From contig RHPI01000003.1 of the NCBI GenBank assembly GCA_009103225.1, forward strand, positions 497,753-561,752: DNA of 64,000 bases. The letters are read 5' to 3'. The notes below the pieces were generated by a model. It searched no databases, was not told the DNA's origin, and saw only the letters and a list, made by a program, of their open reading frames with translations. Positions 1-12,016 of this stretch are shown in pieces. This stretch comes from Chlorokybus atmophyticus. Its lineage: Eukaryota; Streptophyta; Chlorokybophyceae; Chlorokybales; Chlorokybaceae. Position 1 is the stretch's first letter. Every line of letters begins with the position of its first letter. The translations under genes were made by a program, and so were the position numbers.

Positions 1-56
1 CCCCCCCCCCCCCCCCCACACACACACACTCCACCACACCACACACACACACCAGA
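1..56. repeat. poly-C run and (CA)n microsatellite
   Basis: The window opens with 17 C followed by CA repeats. No gene is visible from here to about 1060. Open frames between 249 and 720 are biased low-complexity (poly-Ala, poly-Pro, poly-Leu in different frames over one GCC/CCG tract) and share no consistent splice structure, so I call no gene there. Confidence 0.8.
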
Positions 57-1061
57 ACACAAACAACGAACACTGCTAGTGGCACCAGCGGTTCCCGTGC
101 CCGGTCATGGCGCACACACGCACACGTACGCAACCCACATTGGCTATAAACGCTTCACAGGCGTGTCAGTGTGCTACACGTAGGCTTGCTGCCCAAAGCA
201 CGACATGACCAGTCATAGTCGCAAGGAGCTGAGCGCACACACCACAGTGTGACCTCAGTCTTGGAGGCCCTTCCGACTGCTACACCACGCACCTTTGAGC
301 TGAGACGCGGCAGTGGTCAATCAGATTGTCCTCCTGCTCCTCGTTTTCATTCTCCTGCTTCCCCTTCTGCTACTCCTCCTCTGTGGCTGCCCACCGCCGC
401 CGCCGCCGCCGCCGCAAGGACGGCACAGAAGCTGCGGTCCAGCGCGGGAGAGCGTCACACTGACACAAGCGAGAAGCAACGTGCTTCCACTTGAAGCAGC
501 TTGGGTGCGGCTGTTGAGCTTGCGGCGGCAGCGGACGAGCAAGTGCATGTGTGTGCGTTTGTGTGTGCGTGTATACCGCATCAACATGGTTCTGAAGCGG
601 TGGAGATTGTAAGACTGCGTCTGCATGGCGTGTGCTACACCACTCCATGGAGCCGCTAAGCTTGGTGTTAGCTGTTGATTCCTTAGGCTGCTTTGGTGGC
701 GCTAGCTGCGACGCCTGCATGCCTGCCTGACCTATACCTAGGTAATGTCAGAAATGGGCATCCAGCATGTGCGTGCAGGCATGTGTCTGCTTGCGCCTGT
801 GAATATCTTTGGGGAGGGTCAGTGTATGAAACTTGATGGACTTCATCTTGAAGTTTCTGCTTTCATGCTGCATGCAAGCTTTGTCTCGTGCATGGCTGTA
901 GCAAATAGCAGAGCGTAAGCCTGCTTCTCAAGTTGCCGTTAGACAGTGGCCTGGAGGTTCATATAGCAAACCACCTGGTGCAGGCGGATGGCATCAAGCC
1001 GCAGCGGCAACACTAGCTTGTGCACACAAGGACAACGAGGTCAGAACGGGCAACACCAACC

Positions 1062-1240
1062 ACATGCAATGCCCGTGCAGGCATAGCGCTTGGGCGCGGC
1101 GTGCTTGCGCTGCGGGACTGCACTCTGCCGCAGCTGCTACAAGCACAAGCAGCTGCCGATGAGAGCTCGCCAATGACCACCTGGACGCTGGATGCCCGAT
1201 CTACAGTGGCATGGTGCGAAGTAACACTCTGCTTGCAATG
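1062..1240 (+). pseudogene. degenerate copy 1 of a Cys-rich module
   Basis: In one frame this reads GAACLRCGTALCRSCYKHK and then loses frame; further on, another frame gives CPIYSGMVRS. Both pieces align with the Cys-rich module of the minus-strand gene at 12727-12954 (GAACLRCEAALCRSCYKHQ ... CPYCRDMVRL). The nucleotide similarity is easy to see around CTGCCGCAGCTGCTACAAGCA. The indels and a stop make this a broken relative rather than a working gene. The function is unknown; paired Cys suggest a zinc-binding fold. Confidence 0.5.
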
Positions 1241-1254
1241 TGAAGTGTTTTAAG

Positions 1255-1293
1255 ACACCATGCTCAGCATATACTACATGCTGAGCATGGTGT
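1255..1293. repeat. perfect 16-bp hairpin
   Basis: Arms 1255-1270 and 1278-1293 are exact reverse complements around a 7-nt loop. It lies between the two broken Cys-rich copies. Confidence 0.85.
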
Positions 1294-1479
1294 TTTGTTG
1301 GTTGCCCTGGTTGCTCGTGCTTGTTGCAGTCCTTCATGCTGCTGTGCCTTCATGGACATCCGCTTGCTTGTTGATTGCATTGCTTGCTTGTTTATCTGCG
1401 TGTTTGGTTTCTTCCGGTAGACCTATGCTGAGAGCATGCACATAAGGTGGCCGCCTCCTTGTGTGCGTGTTCTCATTGG

Positions 1480-1680
1480 CGGCAAGGGTAACAACATCAA
1501 CAAAGTTGTGCGCTGGCGGGCCTGCGCTGTGGGAGAGCAGCGCACTACGGCAATTGCTACAAGCAACAACATCTCTGCAGCCGCTGCCGCCGAAGCTGTT
1601 TAGTCACTTGGTGCTGGAGGCAGATGCCTGCATTGCCGCAACATGGTTCGAGGTGACAAACTTCATTGTGGATGGAATGT
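1480..1680 (+). pseudogene. degenerate copy 2 of the Cys-rich module
   Basis: One frame reads GLRCGRAAHYGNCYKQQHLC and a shifted frame reads GGRCLHCRNMVRGD. These match, in the same order, the two halves of the Cys-rich module at 12727-12954 (CYKHQHHLRSC and ARCPYCRDMVRL). A frameshift between the halves indicates a decayed copy. Together with copy 1 it makes a short direct duplication. From about 1740 to 2249 I see nothing coding; a 13-bp inverted repeat (CCACTGCAACAAT) lies near 2005-2037. Confidence 0.45.
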
Positions 1681-2249
1681 GCAATCCTCCGATCACAAGC
1701 ATGTGGTGTCCCCAGGCTGGTCATGCACTAAAAGAATGATGTTGTGCGATACTGCCTGCTGCGAGTGCAGAGACAGAGAGAGTGGGAACTTCAACTCTCT
1801 CTATGACGTCCCTTAACGTTTGGGATAGTCATCAAGTATTCTCCTTTGTTGTGCGGGATGCGAACAACAAATGGGCAAGCGCTCAACAACTTCCTGTGAT
1901 TTGTCACTTAACCCAACCACATGCCATTGGTTTGCACGCAATAAATTAAAGTCGACTGCCAGTCGAGCAGTACATGGCCTAAACACTTAGGAAGGAATCT
2001 CGGCGCCACTGCAACAATCTGACTCATTGTTGCAGTGGTACTGAGCGCCAATGTCACCACTGGCACAAAGGTGTATGTTTTACTCAGTCAGCTTGTACAA
2101 CGAGCCCATTGTCAGTGCTCGAGGTAAGCGTTTGTAGTTGAATACCCTAGCGCGTATTAGAGCTTTTGTGTGGGTGTGCGTGTGTGTGCGCATTTATGTG
2201 TGTGCATTTGTGTACTCGTGTGTATCTGTGCATGCAGGAACACATAATG

Positions 2250-5200
2250 TCACGGAGTTTTGGTCCTTTCCTTGCTCGACAGCGCCTTCTGCAGCGCCTG
2301 CTCGAAGCTGGCATTAAACGCCGCCAGCGCCTTGTTTGCCAGTGAGTTCTCCCCTCCACTCCCGCTCTTGTGTGCGGCCGGCATCGAGGCGCTTTTACCC
2401 AACTTAGCTGCTGCTGCAAACACACAAAGCCAGGGTGTATTACACTTAGGACACTGTACATGTGTGCTGTACTTACGCAGACGCATGCATGCACCTATGC
2501 ACACACATACGTGTACATGTGCATGCACATGTCTTTGCGCGCGCGCGTGCACACATGCACGTGTATAAACGTTTGCACACGTGCATACACGTGTGCAGAC
2601 GTTTCGGGTGTATGCACATGTACACATAAGCGCACAAGTGAATACAAAAAGCGAGCAGACCTTCCTGTTTGGCACTGAACTTTATAGCAGCATGGACGTC
2701 AAGTGCTTATACACCACATAAGCACGCACGCCACGCAATCGTCCCCATACCTGTGTCAGGCGGGCTGGCGGCATTGCTGCGAGGCGGGAGTGGCGGCGAC
2801 GTGAGGCGCTGCATGGGCGCGGCGGCCACGGGCACCACCGTCACAGGGAGGGGCCTTCCGGGTACGCTGTCCGCGCAGAAACTGAAACTCCGCGTGGCCA
2901 CCCACGTCATCATCGGAGCTGCCAGCAACAAGAAGCTCGATTCAATTGCGAAACCAACCAGGAGCAGCAAGGAGCAAAGGTTCACCAGAACAACGGACAC
3001 ACGCGCGCATGCATAAGCATGTGGGCGGGCGGTTGGGCATGTGTGCGTGTGCGTGCGTGCAAACGTATGCATATGTAAATTCATATCCATGTGTCTATGT
3101 CTCGCACGTTGTGCCTAACACCCAGGCATGCGTACGTGCCTACACGCATGTACACACTCCCCTGCAGGCACACTCATGCACACACGCTCACGCGCGCACA
3201 GGCACATTCTCTAGCACGCATACGCACACACGCACATACGCGACCCCACTCCACCCACCTGTCGCCGCAGGCGTGCTTGCGTCCGCCCCCGGCGGACACA
3301 GCCTCCTCAGCAGTTCCGTCGAGTCCGAGGCGGTGAGCAGTCCCGCGTGATGGTGAGGAGCGCTGCCGGCCAACGACAGATGCCTCTGCGGGTGGTGATG
3401 GTGATGATACGAGTCCTTGCTGGTGGAACGCATGGATTGGTCGAGGAGACTGGGAGAGAGGGGGGGACTGCTCAAGGTGCGGGCTTGCCTGTGGGAAGGG
3501 GGATGTCATGCACATGTGCACATCATGTTATGTGTATGTTCCAGTCATGCGGGGGGCGAGGCACACAGATGCGCACATACACGCGCACACCTATGCATGT
3601 TCACAAGCGCATGTGGATGCGAGCACGTACACATGCACGTATACAGGCATGTACAGGCAGCTCGAGCGAGTATGCGCATGCCCACACATACCTGCTTAGC
3701 GCCTTGGCCAGCATGGCCTCATACGATGCGTCAAAAGCCGCTGAGGCCGCCTCCGACAGGGACCTCCGCTGCGTGCGGGCCTGTTGTTGATGAGAATGGT
3801 ATTGATGATGACCGACACCTGAAGCCGACGGCGGCCGGCTGCCTCCCTCATTGCCTGCACACACGAAAGCCAACATGTTTTATAATAGACAGTCTCAGCG
3901 TCAAAACGTCGAGTAACGTAAGATCAGCGGACTTGCATGTACACAACCCATAAGCCACACGCATCCAGAACTGAACCACTAGTGAAGCCACTGGTTCTGT
4001 TGGGTGGCTGCGGGCTTGTGAACGGTTGAACACATTATACCAACAACAGCAAAACATGGAAGCATGCAAACAACTAAACGAGCCACTGATCACCTATACA
4101 GACTACATGCTCACACATACACACGCACGCACGCACACACTAACTATGCATACATGTGTGCACGCGCGCGAGCACGCGAGCGCATGTGCGAGTGTGTGGA
4201 TTTGCGCACGCAAGTCCGCATGTGCATGCCAGCCTGCGCATGTGTATGTGTGTACGACAAGATGACGTCTCGTGCGACTGTGTACACACGTGTGCATGTG
4301 TGCGTGCGCGCACACACAACATCAACCTCCATCCCTCCCACCTTGTGTGTTTCGGACCGCCGCCGTGACGGAGCTCACCACCTCTCTGATATCTGCCAAG
4401 TCCGCTGCCGACAGTCCCCTCAGGCTCGGTTGCGGTCGCATCATCGCCGTCGCGGATCCGGCCGAGGAGGCCAGGGACGACAGGGATGATACCGATGACG
4501 ACGACGGGAGGGAAGCCAGAGGGGACGCGGAGGCCTCGCGCATCGCCATGTCGAAAGAACGCTGGAAAGCTGCGGAAGGATGAGGGTGGGGTGAGGGTGG
4601 GGTGAGAGGGTGTGGGCAGCGTAGCTGGGACATGCCCAAGCAAGGGGGTCTTGATGGTGATTGGCTGAGTCAGTGTGTGTCTATGTCTACGGTAAGCGAG
4701 TGATATATGTGGCGTGTGCTTGTGTAGCATTGCGCGTAGTACAACATCACTGTACAAGCTAGATCAGACTGTTTGTTGCATCTAGCTTTGCAGAACATCA
4801 CGCAGCAAAAGCACCATGTTGGGCAACTATACCACATCCTGTTGTTCACAACCTCTACAACGCACATACACGGCACTGTTGTGTATGTAGTACGCTGCAT
4901 CACACTTGTTGCACAGTTCACTGACCCACACACCAAGCACTACAGTCAATCTATCAGACTTGGTGTTCATCAGCGTATTGAGGTTGAAACACCACATGCG
5001 GTGGTCATCCCACCTCAATATCACAAGTACGACACACAATGCGGGTGTTGTTGACACGTACACTACTCGTCATCTTGCGCACCTGTGTGCGCGCGGCTGG
5101 GCGACGTGAACATCGTGGTGTTTGGACTGCGCAGCCGCTCGCGTCCCTCTCCGCCGCCGTCCAATGATGACACGGACGGTGATGGCGATGGCGGCGGCAG

Positions 5201-5272
5201 CAATGGCGACGTTGGTGGCAGCGACGGCGATGACGGGGAATCTCTCCTCGTGCTTAACGGCATTGCCCCCAC
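2250..5272 (-). CDS. Ser/Ala/Pro-rich protein with a repeated amphipathic helix motif, 6 exons visible
   Basis: Exons (5' to 3' on the minus strand) are 5083-5272, 4342-4569, 3692-3854, 3259-3488, 2751-2918 and 2250-2413, ending in TGA. Every junction has AG/GT borders and the codon phase carries through all six, giving about 380 residues; the true start may be further upstream because 5272 abuts an acceptor (a Met lies just inside, MPLSTRRDSP). The protein is low-complexity, with a His-rich stretch (YHHHHHPQRH) in the fourth exon. Three exons each carry one copy of a motif of the type AFxxSFxxALxKALS: AAFQRSFDMAMREAS, AAFDASYEAMLAKALS and AAFNASFEQALQKALSS. I do not recognise the family. The introns are dominated by CA/TG microsatellites. 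Function unknown; the repeats could be short docking helices. Confidence 0.65.
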
Positions 5273-6247
5273 CTGCCACAGCAAGACAAATCAAGATACA
5301 AGGAGAATTACAGATACGTTGTTGATGCATGATGTGTGTATGTGTGCCACCTGACGTATGCGAAGACCATACATGCATGGTACCCATGATGCGTGGCAAC
5401 GTGTGTTGATGTGCTTGATGCCCACAACGTCCATGATTTACGCACAGATTGTGTGCAAGTGCCCGCATTGTCCACACATGATGTGTGCACGCACGTTGTA
5501 CAACAAAAGATGCAGGTGTAGTGGGCATCAATACAAGCATAACCACGTTATGAGTACATTGTGTGTCGTGAGATGAGTGCTACTTGCCGCATGTGGCACA
5601 CAACACGGGTGTTGTAGCTGGCAGTATTGAATCCTGCACGCACACCACCATGTGTTGTGTCCTGCGCAGTTATTGCGTACGACACAGCATAATAATGCAG
5701 ATGGTGTGTATGCAACCAAAATGTGCAACACAGTGCGGTGTCGTTGGAACAGGCGATTACAAGCACTCATTGCCAACAAAGATGATGCAAATTGCATGCA
5801 CACAAAAATGAACTGTGCGTGGTATGTGCGGCACGAGGCATGCACGGCGTTAAGATGATTACAAAAGCATACATTCGCCGCTGTTCGCAAGTGAATGCTG
5901 CGTTGTGCTGTGTTACATTGCAACGGAAAACATCTTCTTTTGTGAACAAAGAAATTAGTATCACACACAGTCACCTGCTGTGACGATCAGCAAACCGTTG
6001 CTCCTCCCCAGCAGAAAATCAATATTATAATCTGAATCTAGGCTCCTCCCCCACCCAGTAAGATCTAAGATTTAAGCGTTTTATGTCAATCGACCCATCA
6101 ACCAATCCACCTATCAACCCAACATCGATACTCAAGCACCAGCCCAACCCAGCCACTGTGCAAGCAGCCAGCCTTCTCAGCTGTTTACAGAAACTGTTGG
6201 ATGTTAGAATTCACAATCTAAGATGATGTAAGCCCTGGAATGCTCGC
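5273..6247. other. no gene seen
   Basis: The open frames here are short, Cys/His-rich by composition and without coherent splice sites. The sequence is rich in TGTGT/ACACA-type words but not a clean microsatellite. Confidence 0.5.
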
Positions 6248-6463
6248 TCAAAAAACACACAGCGCCGCCGCCCCACCAAAACAATAGCCCAAGAGTCGCC
6301 GACCGACAAAGCGCTCAACAGCTAGATTGTCGATCACATGCTGATGTGGACGACTTTTTGAAATCTCAAACCCTAATTGCAACAACCCTAACCGTTGGAA
6401 GCGGTGCGGCGGCGGCGGCGGCGGCGGTGGCCTGGTTGTTGTGGGCGTCTGCGACGTTGCCAT
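6248..6463 (-). CDS. hypothetical 71-aa protein
   Basis: An ATG at 6463 opens a frame starting MATSQTP, then a poly-Pro stretch encoded by CCG repeats, then an ordinary-looking segment (FQRLGLLQLGFEISKSR ... RLLGYCFGGAAALCVF) ending in TGA. The C-terminal part could form one short hydrophobic helix. No family is recognised and no splice partner found, so it may be chance. From 6464 to about 7450 I see no gene, only a TG-rich tract at 7265-7350. Confidence 0.25.
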   Translation of the reverse strand: MATSQTPTTTRPPPPPPPPHRFQRLGLLQLGFEISKSRPHQHVIDNLAVERFVGRRLLGYCFGGAAALCVF

Positions 6464-7450
6464 CTGGGAACGTTGTCGAACGGGGGTGCTGAGGTTTATC
6501 CCTTGGGTGGGAATGGTAAGCCGGCGTATGTGGGTCGAATTGCTGGCCAGCATGCAGTGGTTTGATCAGTACTGCTACCTAACACTTTCAGAAATCATGG
6601 TTCGCGTGTTGCTCTTATGACTGTTAGCTACAAGCGTGCACAATACGTAGGTTTTTGTCAATGATGATGATACTTTGGCGTGATGATAATACTTTGATGA
6701 CGCTGTAGCAAAGCATACACCCAGTATGCATGGTGTGCCAAGCTGATTGCGCATGATAACCGGCTTGTAACTTGCAGTATGCTTGGATACCTGGTCGCCC
6801 TGCCTGAGACATGCACTTACGTGCATGAGTACTTGAGTACTGTCTGTAAAACAGAAGGAGTTGTGCAAGGTTCTATGCAGATGGGGTTTTGCAGTTCAAT
6901 TGAGTTGAAGTTATGCGCTGCGATAGTTTAATGCATGTGCTCATCCTGTCGATCCTGTCGTGCAGATGGCAGGCCGCTTGTTTATTCCAATCATACTATG
7001 TTACAAAATTCGTTGAGTTGCCTTTGATGTTATTATATCTGTTGCCTATGCTTATGTCCAACTTGTGTCAGCATGCGTTCCATGCGAGTGCTTGGCCAGT
7101 GCTTGGTATTGGGCTTATTGACATTAACTTCACATGCATCATCATTGTTAATATTCCGCTGGGATCAGTAGGTAACTGCATGGTCATGAATATTATCTAT
7201 TATGTGCATGCCTGCTTGCATTTAGTTCATGCTGCAGGGCCGCAGACATTGGGTTGACTGTCTCATGTCGTGTATGTGTACGTGTATGAGTATGGGTATG
7301 GGTATGGGTATGTGTGTTATTGTATGTGTATGTGTGTGTACGCGTGTGTTTAGTTGTATGCATATGCAGTTGTGTCAAAGGCCTGGAAAGCTGGAAGGCT
7401 CTTTGGTTGCCCTCCTGTTGTTGGAATTGTTGACTGTCCATGTGTGGCAG

Positions 7451-9874
7451 AATCTACGTGTTCGCGGGCCTTCCGGAGCAGCCGCTATATCAATTGACTC
7501 CTCAGCTTCAGTGGCGCAGTTTCAACAATTGGTAAGGTCATTGCCACGCCAGCACGGGTGCCCACTGCGTCATATGCAGGCATGCTATTCTTGTGAATTT
7601 CTTCATATATGTGCACTTGTTCTGTACTACAATGGAATCGAGGGGAGTTAACATTGTGGGTTTTCACGCATCCCAACGCCCAAGCATTGTTGGCCCAACA
7701 CTATCGCGCTATGTAAATTATGGCATGTGCAACGTGAATATGACTTTTATGTGGTTGCAAAGGTTGGGATGTTAACATTGCATACATGCCTGTTTCAGGT
7801 TGCAGAGAAAACCGGCATCCAGATAGAAAGCCAAGAAAGTAAGTGGCTGAAAGTCACTCGCATGTATGCATGAGCGACAGCCAAACGTATTGCTTTTTCT
7901 GCACACATAATCTGCGAACAAGTCATGTACAATCTCGCTCGCGCAGTTTTGGTAGGCTTCCCGCCGACGCCGTTGACACTCCCCGCAGACCACGCAAGCT
8001 CTCCGCTCACAAGTCTTCCCATCGCAAACGGTGATACTGTGGTATGTGTTGCTGCTCCATTGCAATTGCATAAGGCAACTCGCTTGCACTTGTGTGCACA
8101 CCCTTGTGCACATGAGCTTTGTGTAACACGTTAACAAGAGTTTACATGCGATAAGGCGCACATATGTGCACGTTGTTGTGCACAATTCGCACTTTGTATT
8201 GTGGACACACTTTGCTGCACTTCCAACAATCGTGCACAGCGATGTTTGGTTAATTGCACTCATGTTGATGACTTGCGTGCCAGGTGGTTAGAGTATGTGC
8301 AAATGCAGTGCCTCGAGACACGCCAGCTCAGCCTGCTCAATCTGCACCCGAGCACGACGGGTAATGCAACGTGTTCACCTTGCACTACTACACTATTGCT
8401 GCGAGGAAACTTGACGTCTTGTGGGCTGTGTCCAACAGGGGCGAGCCTCCTGAAGATGAGGAGGAGATGATACAGAAGGCCATTGCTCTGTCGCTGGCAG
8501 GGAGTCAACGCGACGGCAATGGCCACAGCGCACACGTGAACACCACACCCGCACTTGCACCCGCACGGCCTCCGGATGGTACATACTGGGCTGTGTGCAG
8601 TTTCTGCTTGTCATGCACTCACAAATGTACACATGTGTCTCCACTGTTGGCAGCCGACAAGCCTACAGTAGTGAGGCGTGAAGTCCCGTCAGACAACAGC
8701 TGCCTCTTCAATGCTGTCGGATATGTTATGGAGCATTCCAGGGGCAAAGCTGCAGAGTTGAGACAAGTAAGTCTTTCAGTTGCATTGTTGCCGGTGTTTC
8801 TATTTGTACCTGGACATCTGGCTGGCACATGGTGAGCATACGGACAGCAGCTGTTGGTCCTGGCATACACTTGCATGCGTAGTGTGGCGTGATTTGTCGT
8901 TGTTGTTGTCTGGGATGTCTGTTCGGCTTAGTATTTGGTGTATTCCTGGATAATAGCAACGTCTTTGTCCTCATGAAGGTTATCGCTGCAGCGGTAGTGG
9001 CAGACGCTGACACGTTCACTGAAGCATTCCTCGGGAGGCCAAATGAGGAATACTGCGAGTGGATTATGCATCCAGGTGAGAGTGTGTTGTTGCATGTGCT
9101 CGCAGAGTACACGCCTTTTGCTTGCACTGCAGTCCATGCTTACTTGGAAGACGTTGTCACTAACTGGTGTTTGATGCCTGATCGCCTGATTGCCTTTCAG
9201 ATCACTGGGGCGGCGCCATTGAGCTCTCAATACTGTCAAAATACTACGGCCGTGAGATTGCTGCCTTTGACATCCAAACCTGTAGGTGGGTTCGCATCCT
9301 GTGCAATCAGCTGTCTGTGGCAATTTCATGGCATAACTGGTGTGAACTGAAGTAGTGACTGGACTTGTGACCTTGGGTTACAACTAGTACAACTGATTGC
9401 AGCAGCAGAGTGATGTGACTGCAATGTTAAGGGGTGCGGCATCAACGTAGTTGTATGCAGCATCACATATCATGGCCACCCATATGCGCACAACCACCAT
9501 TGGGTTTGGTTTTCTGTGATGGCAATACTGCATTGTACACATGCAGGTGCGACAGATACGGGCAAGGAGATGGGTACACCGAAGTGGCGATGGTGATCTA
9601 TGATGGCATCCACTACGACGCGTTGGCGATGAGTGCGTTCGATGGGGCACCCGAGGACCTCGACACGACCGTGTTTGCGGTCCCGCACTTTGACGAACGC
9701 GTGCACGGCCTCGCCATGGCCTCCGTCGTCCGTGTCGCTCACGCCGCCAAGGCCTTCACCGATGTCGCGGGCTTCTCCCTGCGATGCGTCACATGCCAGA
9801 AGGGCTTGAGGGGCAACAGAGAGGCCACCGAGCATGCAAAAAGCACCGGACACGCCAATTTTGCAGAGTACTAA
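7451..9874 (+). CDS. YOD1: OTU-domain ubiquitin thioesterase (OTU1/YOD1 family) with a UIM
   Basis: Nine phase-consistent exons: 7451-7531, 7799-7838, 7947-8041, 8284-8360, 8439-8578, 8654-8766, 8979-9075, 9201-9285 and 9547-9874 (TAA). They encode about 351 residues; one or more 5' exons with the start are not resolved. Domains in order: a UBX-like N-terminus (NLRVRGPSGAAAISI ... ILVGFPPTPL), a linker holding a ubiquitin-interacting motif (EEEMIQKAIALSLAGS), the OTU catalytic domain with the Cys loop DNSCLFNAVGY, EEYCEWIMHPDHWGGAIELS and the catalytic His in IYDGIHYDAL, then a C2H2 finger (CVTCQKGL ... HAKSTGH). This family cleaves ubiquitin chains and works with Cdc48/p97 in ER-associated degradation. 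Size and order match YOD1; the UIM is an addition relative to the animal protein as I know it. The family call is secure. Confidence 0.93.
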
Positions 9875-10457
9875 TGAATGACAGATAAAAGTTATCTCTG
9901 CTGTGCTCTGCTCTGTGCTGCTTTGCACTTCACTTGCACATCGCTGTGCTTCTGTCTGCTTCGTGTGTACTTGCTGAAGATAACCATAGGGCTGGAGTCT
10001 CATGTTATAAGCTGTTCAATGCTTGCATTGTAGGCGTTTTGGGTTTAGGAATGCGTTACACGTGGCTGCTTTGTGCTTGCATGGGAGGAAACACACCCAT
10101 TGTGTAGGTCAGTCCAGTTGTGCTGGTGAAAAGGATGTTTCAATTTGTGCTGCTTCGGCCCAAGTGCTGCACATACCCTGGCGTCGAAGATACCAGGGTA
10201 TGTGCAGCACTTGGGGTTCTGGTTCAAAGTGAGACGTTGCACACAGCATTCCTAATATGGACATGGGAGCCAAGGCATGCTGGTAGTCACAGGTCTGCTC
10301 TCCTGAGCAACTTTGTGGTCGCCTCAAGGGGTGGATGCCGGAAGGGAGGGAGAAAACTTGAGCAACTTGAGCAAGTGTCAGAAGCAAGCACACTAGTGCC
10401 CGTTATATATGAACGATTTGGACAACTATATACAAATAAGTCAGGCGCTTGCAACAG
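9875..10457. other. intergenic, contains one long perfect hairpin
   Basis: No gene is seen between the deubiquitinase and the next gene, which converge here. The main feature is the inverted repeat at 10159-10215, listed separately. Confidence 0.6.
10159..10215. repeat. perfect 23-bp hairpin, 11-nt loop
   Basis: Arm 10159-10181 is the exact reverse complement of 10193-10215. It lies between two convergent genes, so it could be transcribed as a 3' UTR stem-loop of either one, but nothing else supports a role. Confidence 0.9.
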
Positions 10458-12016
10458 CTAAGCAAGATGGCCTATAGGCTGGTTTCCACGGAAGCGTAGG
10501 AAGAGAAGTTGTGATCTATTGGCAAAGCACACTTCTCCTTCGTGGCTGACTGCCAGATCCTGGCAGAAGTGACGGTCCTTGTTCCACTGCCCGGGCTCAC
10601 ACATATGAATACCCGTCTGGTAAAAGACAAGCTCCTTGACTTTGCCAGTCGCCAAGTTGACGAGAAAAGTCATCCCTCCAAGGGTGCGACAAGCTGCGTA
10701 ACAACCAGTCACCTGCCAGATTCCCCAATAGTCTGGCATTGTGAGTGCGCGTGTGTTGTCCATGCTGTACAGTCTGCTCGCTCCAGACTTGGAGATGCTC
10801 GCATACACCCATGGGCTGAGCAGCACGCAGGGCCTGGGCAACGCATTCTGGCTGAACACCTTTGCAAAGTTGTTGTTGGCGTCCAGCACCATGAAAGAGC
10901 AGTACTGGTAGACTCCAAACAAGGCCTTGCCCTCGTCCATGAAGGCGCTGCAGTGTATGTCCGGCGCAATGTCTGTCAAGACCACCTCTAGACCAAAAAG
11001 TCGCCGTGCTGAAACTATCAATATACAATATACATTCCCTTTTGTCATGGCTGATGATGCAGCCGGCATACTCGTCCGGAAGGCGGTCAAGACCTGCATG
11101 TGTGAAGTAAGCCGGTAACTTACGACTTCTCCCGTGGTCAGGTCCACATCTGCAAGAATCGTATGGCCGAACTGGTTTTGCGCAACCATGTGACAAACTG
11201 TTGGAGCCGCAAGCCCACACATCCACACGCGTGCGCGACAGTTGACTTCCGCCTCTGCAGGAAAAACGATTAGGTGATCGCGTATACTGAAGTCAATCCA
11301 TGCGGAGGTTTTGGTCCGAACTTCTCTTCTGTGGACGCTGTAGCTGACCAGCAATGTGCCCTCCTGCGGGACTTCGCAAACGACACAATCACCTAGGAAA
11401 TGGGTGCGATGGGGCGGTTGCCATAACGGATCCTGATCGGTGGGTCTGTATTCGCCTCTCTCATACCTCGAATGCCTATGGATAACGCTCACTGTCTGAC
11501 ACTTGAGCCAACTCAGCTGTTTGGGAGTGATGATGTCAAACTGATGCCCAAGTGATGCGACCGGCTGACTCGCTGTTGCGTGGACTCCCTTTTGCTTATC
11601 CTCCTGCACGCAGCGCACCTTTGACGGAGACTCCTCATTGTACTCCACCTTCTCCAGTTGATGTCCAAGTTCTGCGACGGGCCCACTCGATGTTGCGTGG
11701 ACTCCCTGCTGCTTGTCCTCCAGCACGCGGCACAACATTTGGTGGAGGCTCCTTCTTGCCCTTCCTGCACCTGCTCCTCCTCTCCCTCCCCCCTCTCGCT
11801 TCTCTCCTCCTCAGCAGCCTCATTGTCACCAACATCCTCCTTATTCTCCTCGTTCTTCTTCTGCCCCTCCTCTGATACCGGTGACAATGTCAATGATGGC
11901 GGGCTAGCGGACTTCCTTTTGCGGTTGCCATGTGATTCTGCAATGGTCTCCACGGGGTCAGAAACTGCTTCGAAGCCTGCCTTATCGAGCAGCGTGTTAG
12001 GGGTGCTGCCAGGCAT
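10458..12016 (-). CDS. unknown protein with acidic N-terminus and 39-residue tandem repeats
   Basis: The main frame (10458-11738, 426 codons, TAG stop) has no intron. It opens with two tandem copies of a 39-residue unit (LEDKQQGVHATSSGPVAELG, then QEDKQKGVHATASQPVASLG). The rest is rich in short beta-like segments (FGHTILADVDLTTGEVVSYR, MTFLVNLATGKVKEL), suggesting a beta-propeller-like fold; this is inference only. Upstream, another frame starting at ATG 12016 encodes an acidic, Lys/Glu-rich segment (NRKRKSASPP ... EEERSERGEGEEEQ) that probably belongs to the same protein. Joining the frames needs a small intron or a frameshift near 11740; a GTGCAG donor after GAGCAG and a GAG acceptor about 53 nt on would keep phase. 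No family is recognised. Confidence 0.5.

Noticed and set aside
5083-5272. Transmembrane segment FPVIAVAATNVAIAAAAIAI before RRRR
   Set aside because: This reading is in the frame that does not match the phase of the next exon. The phase-consistent frame is Ser/Pro-rich.
10542-10991. 149-codon plus-strand frame
   Set aside because: Antisense shadow of the 426-codon minus-strand gene, with poorer composition.
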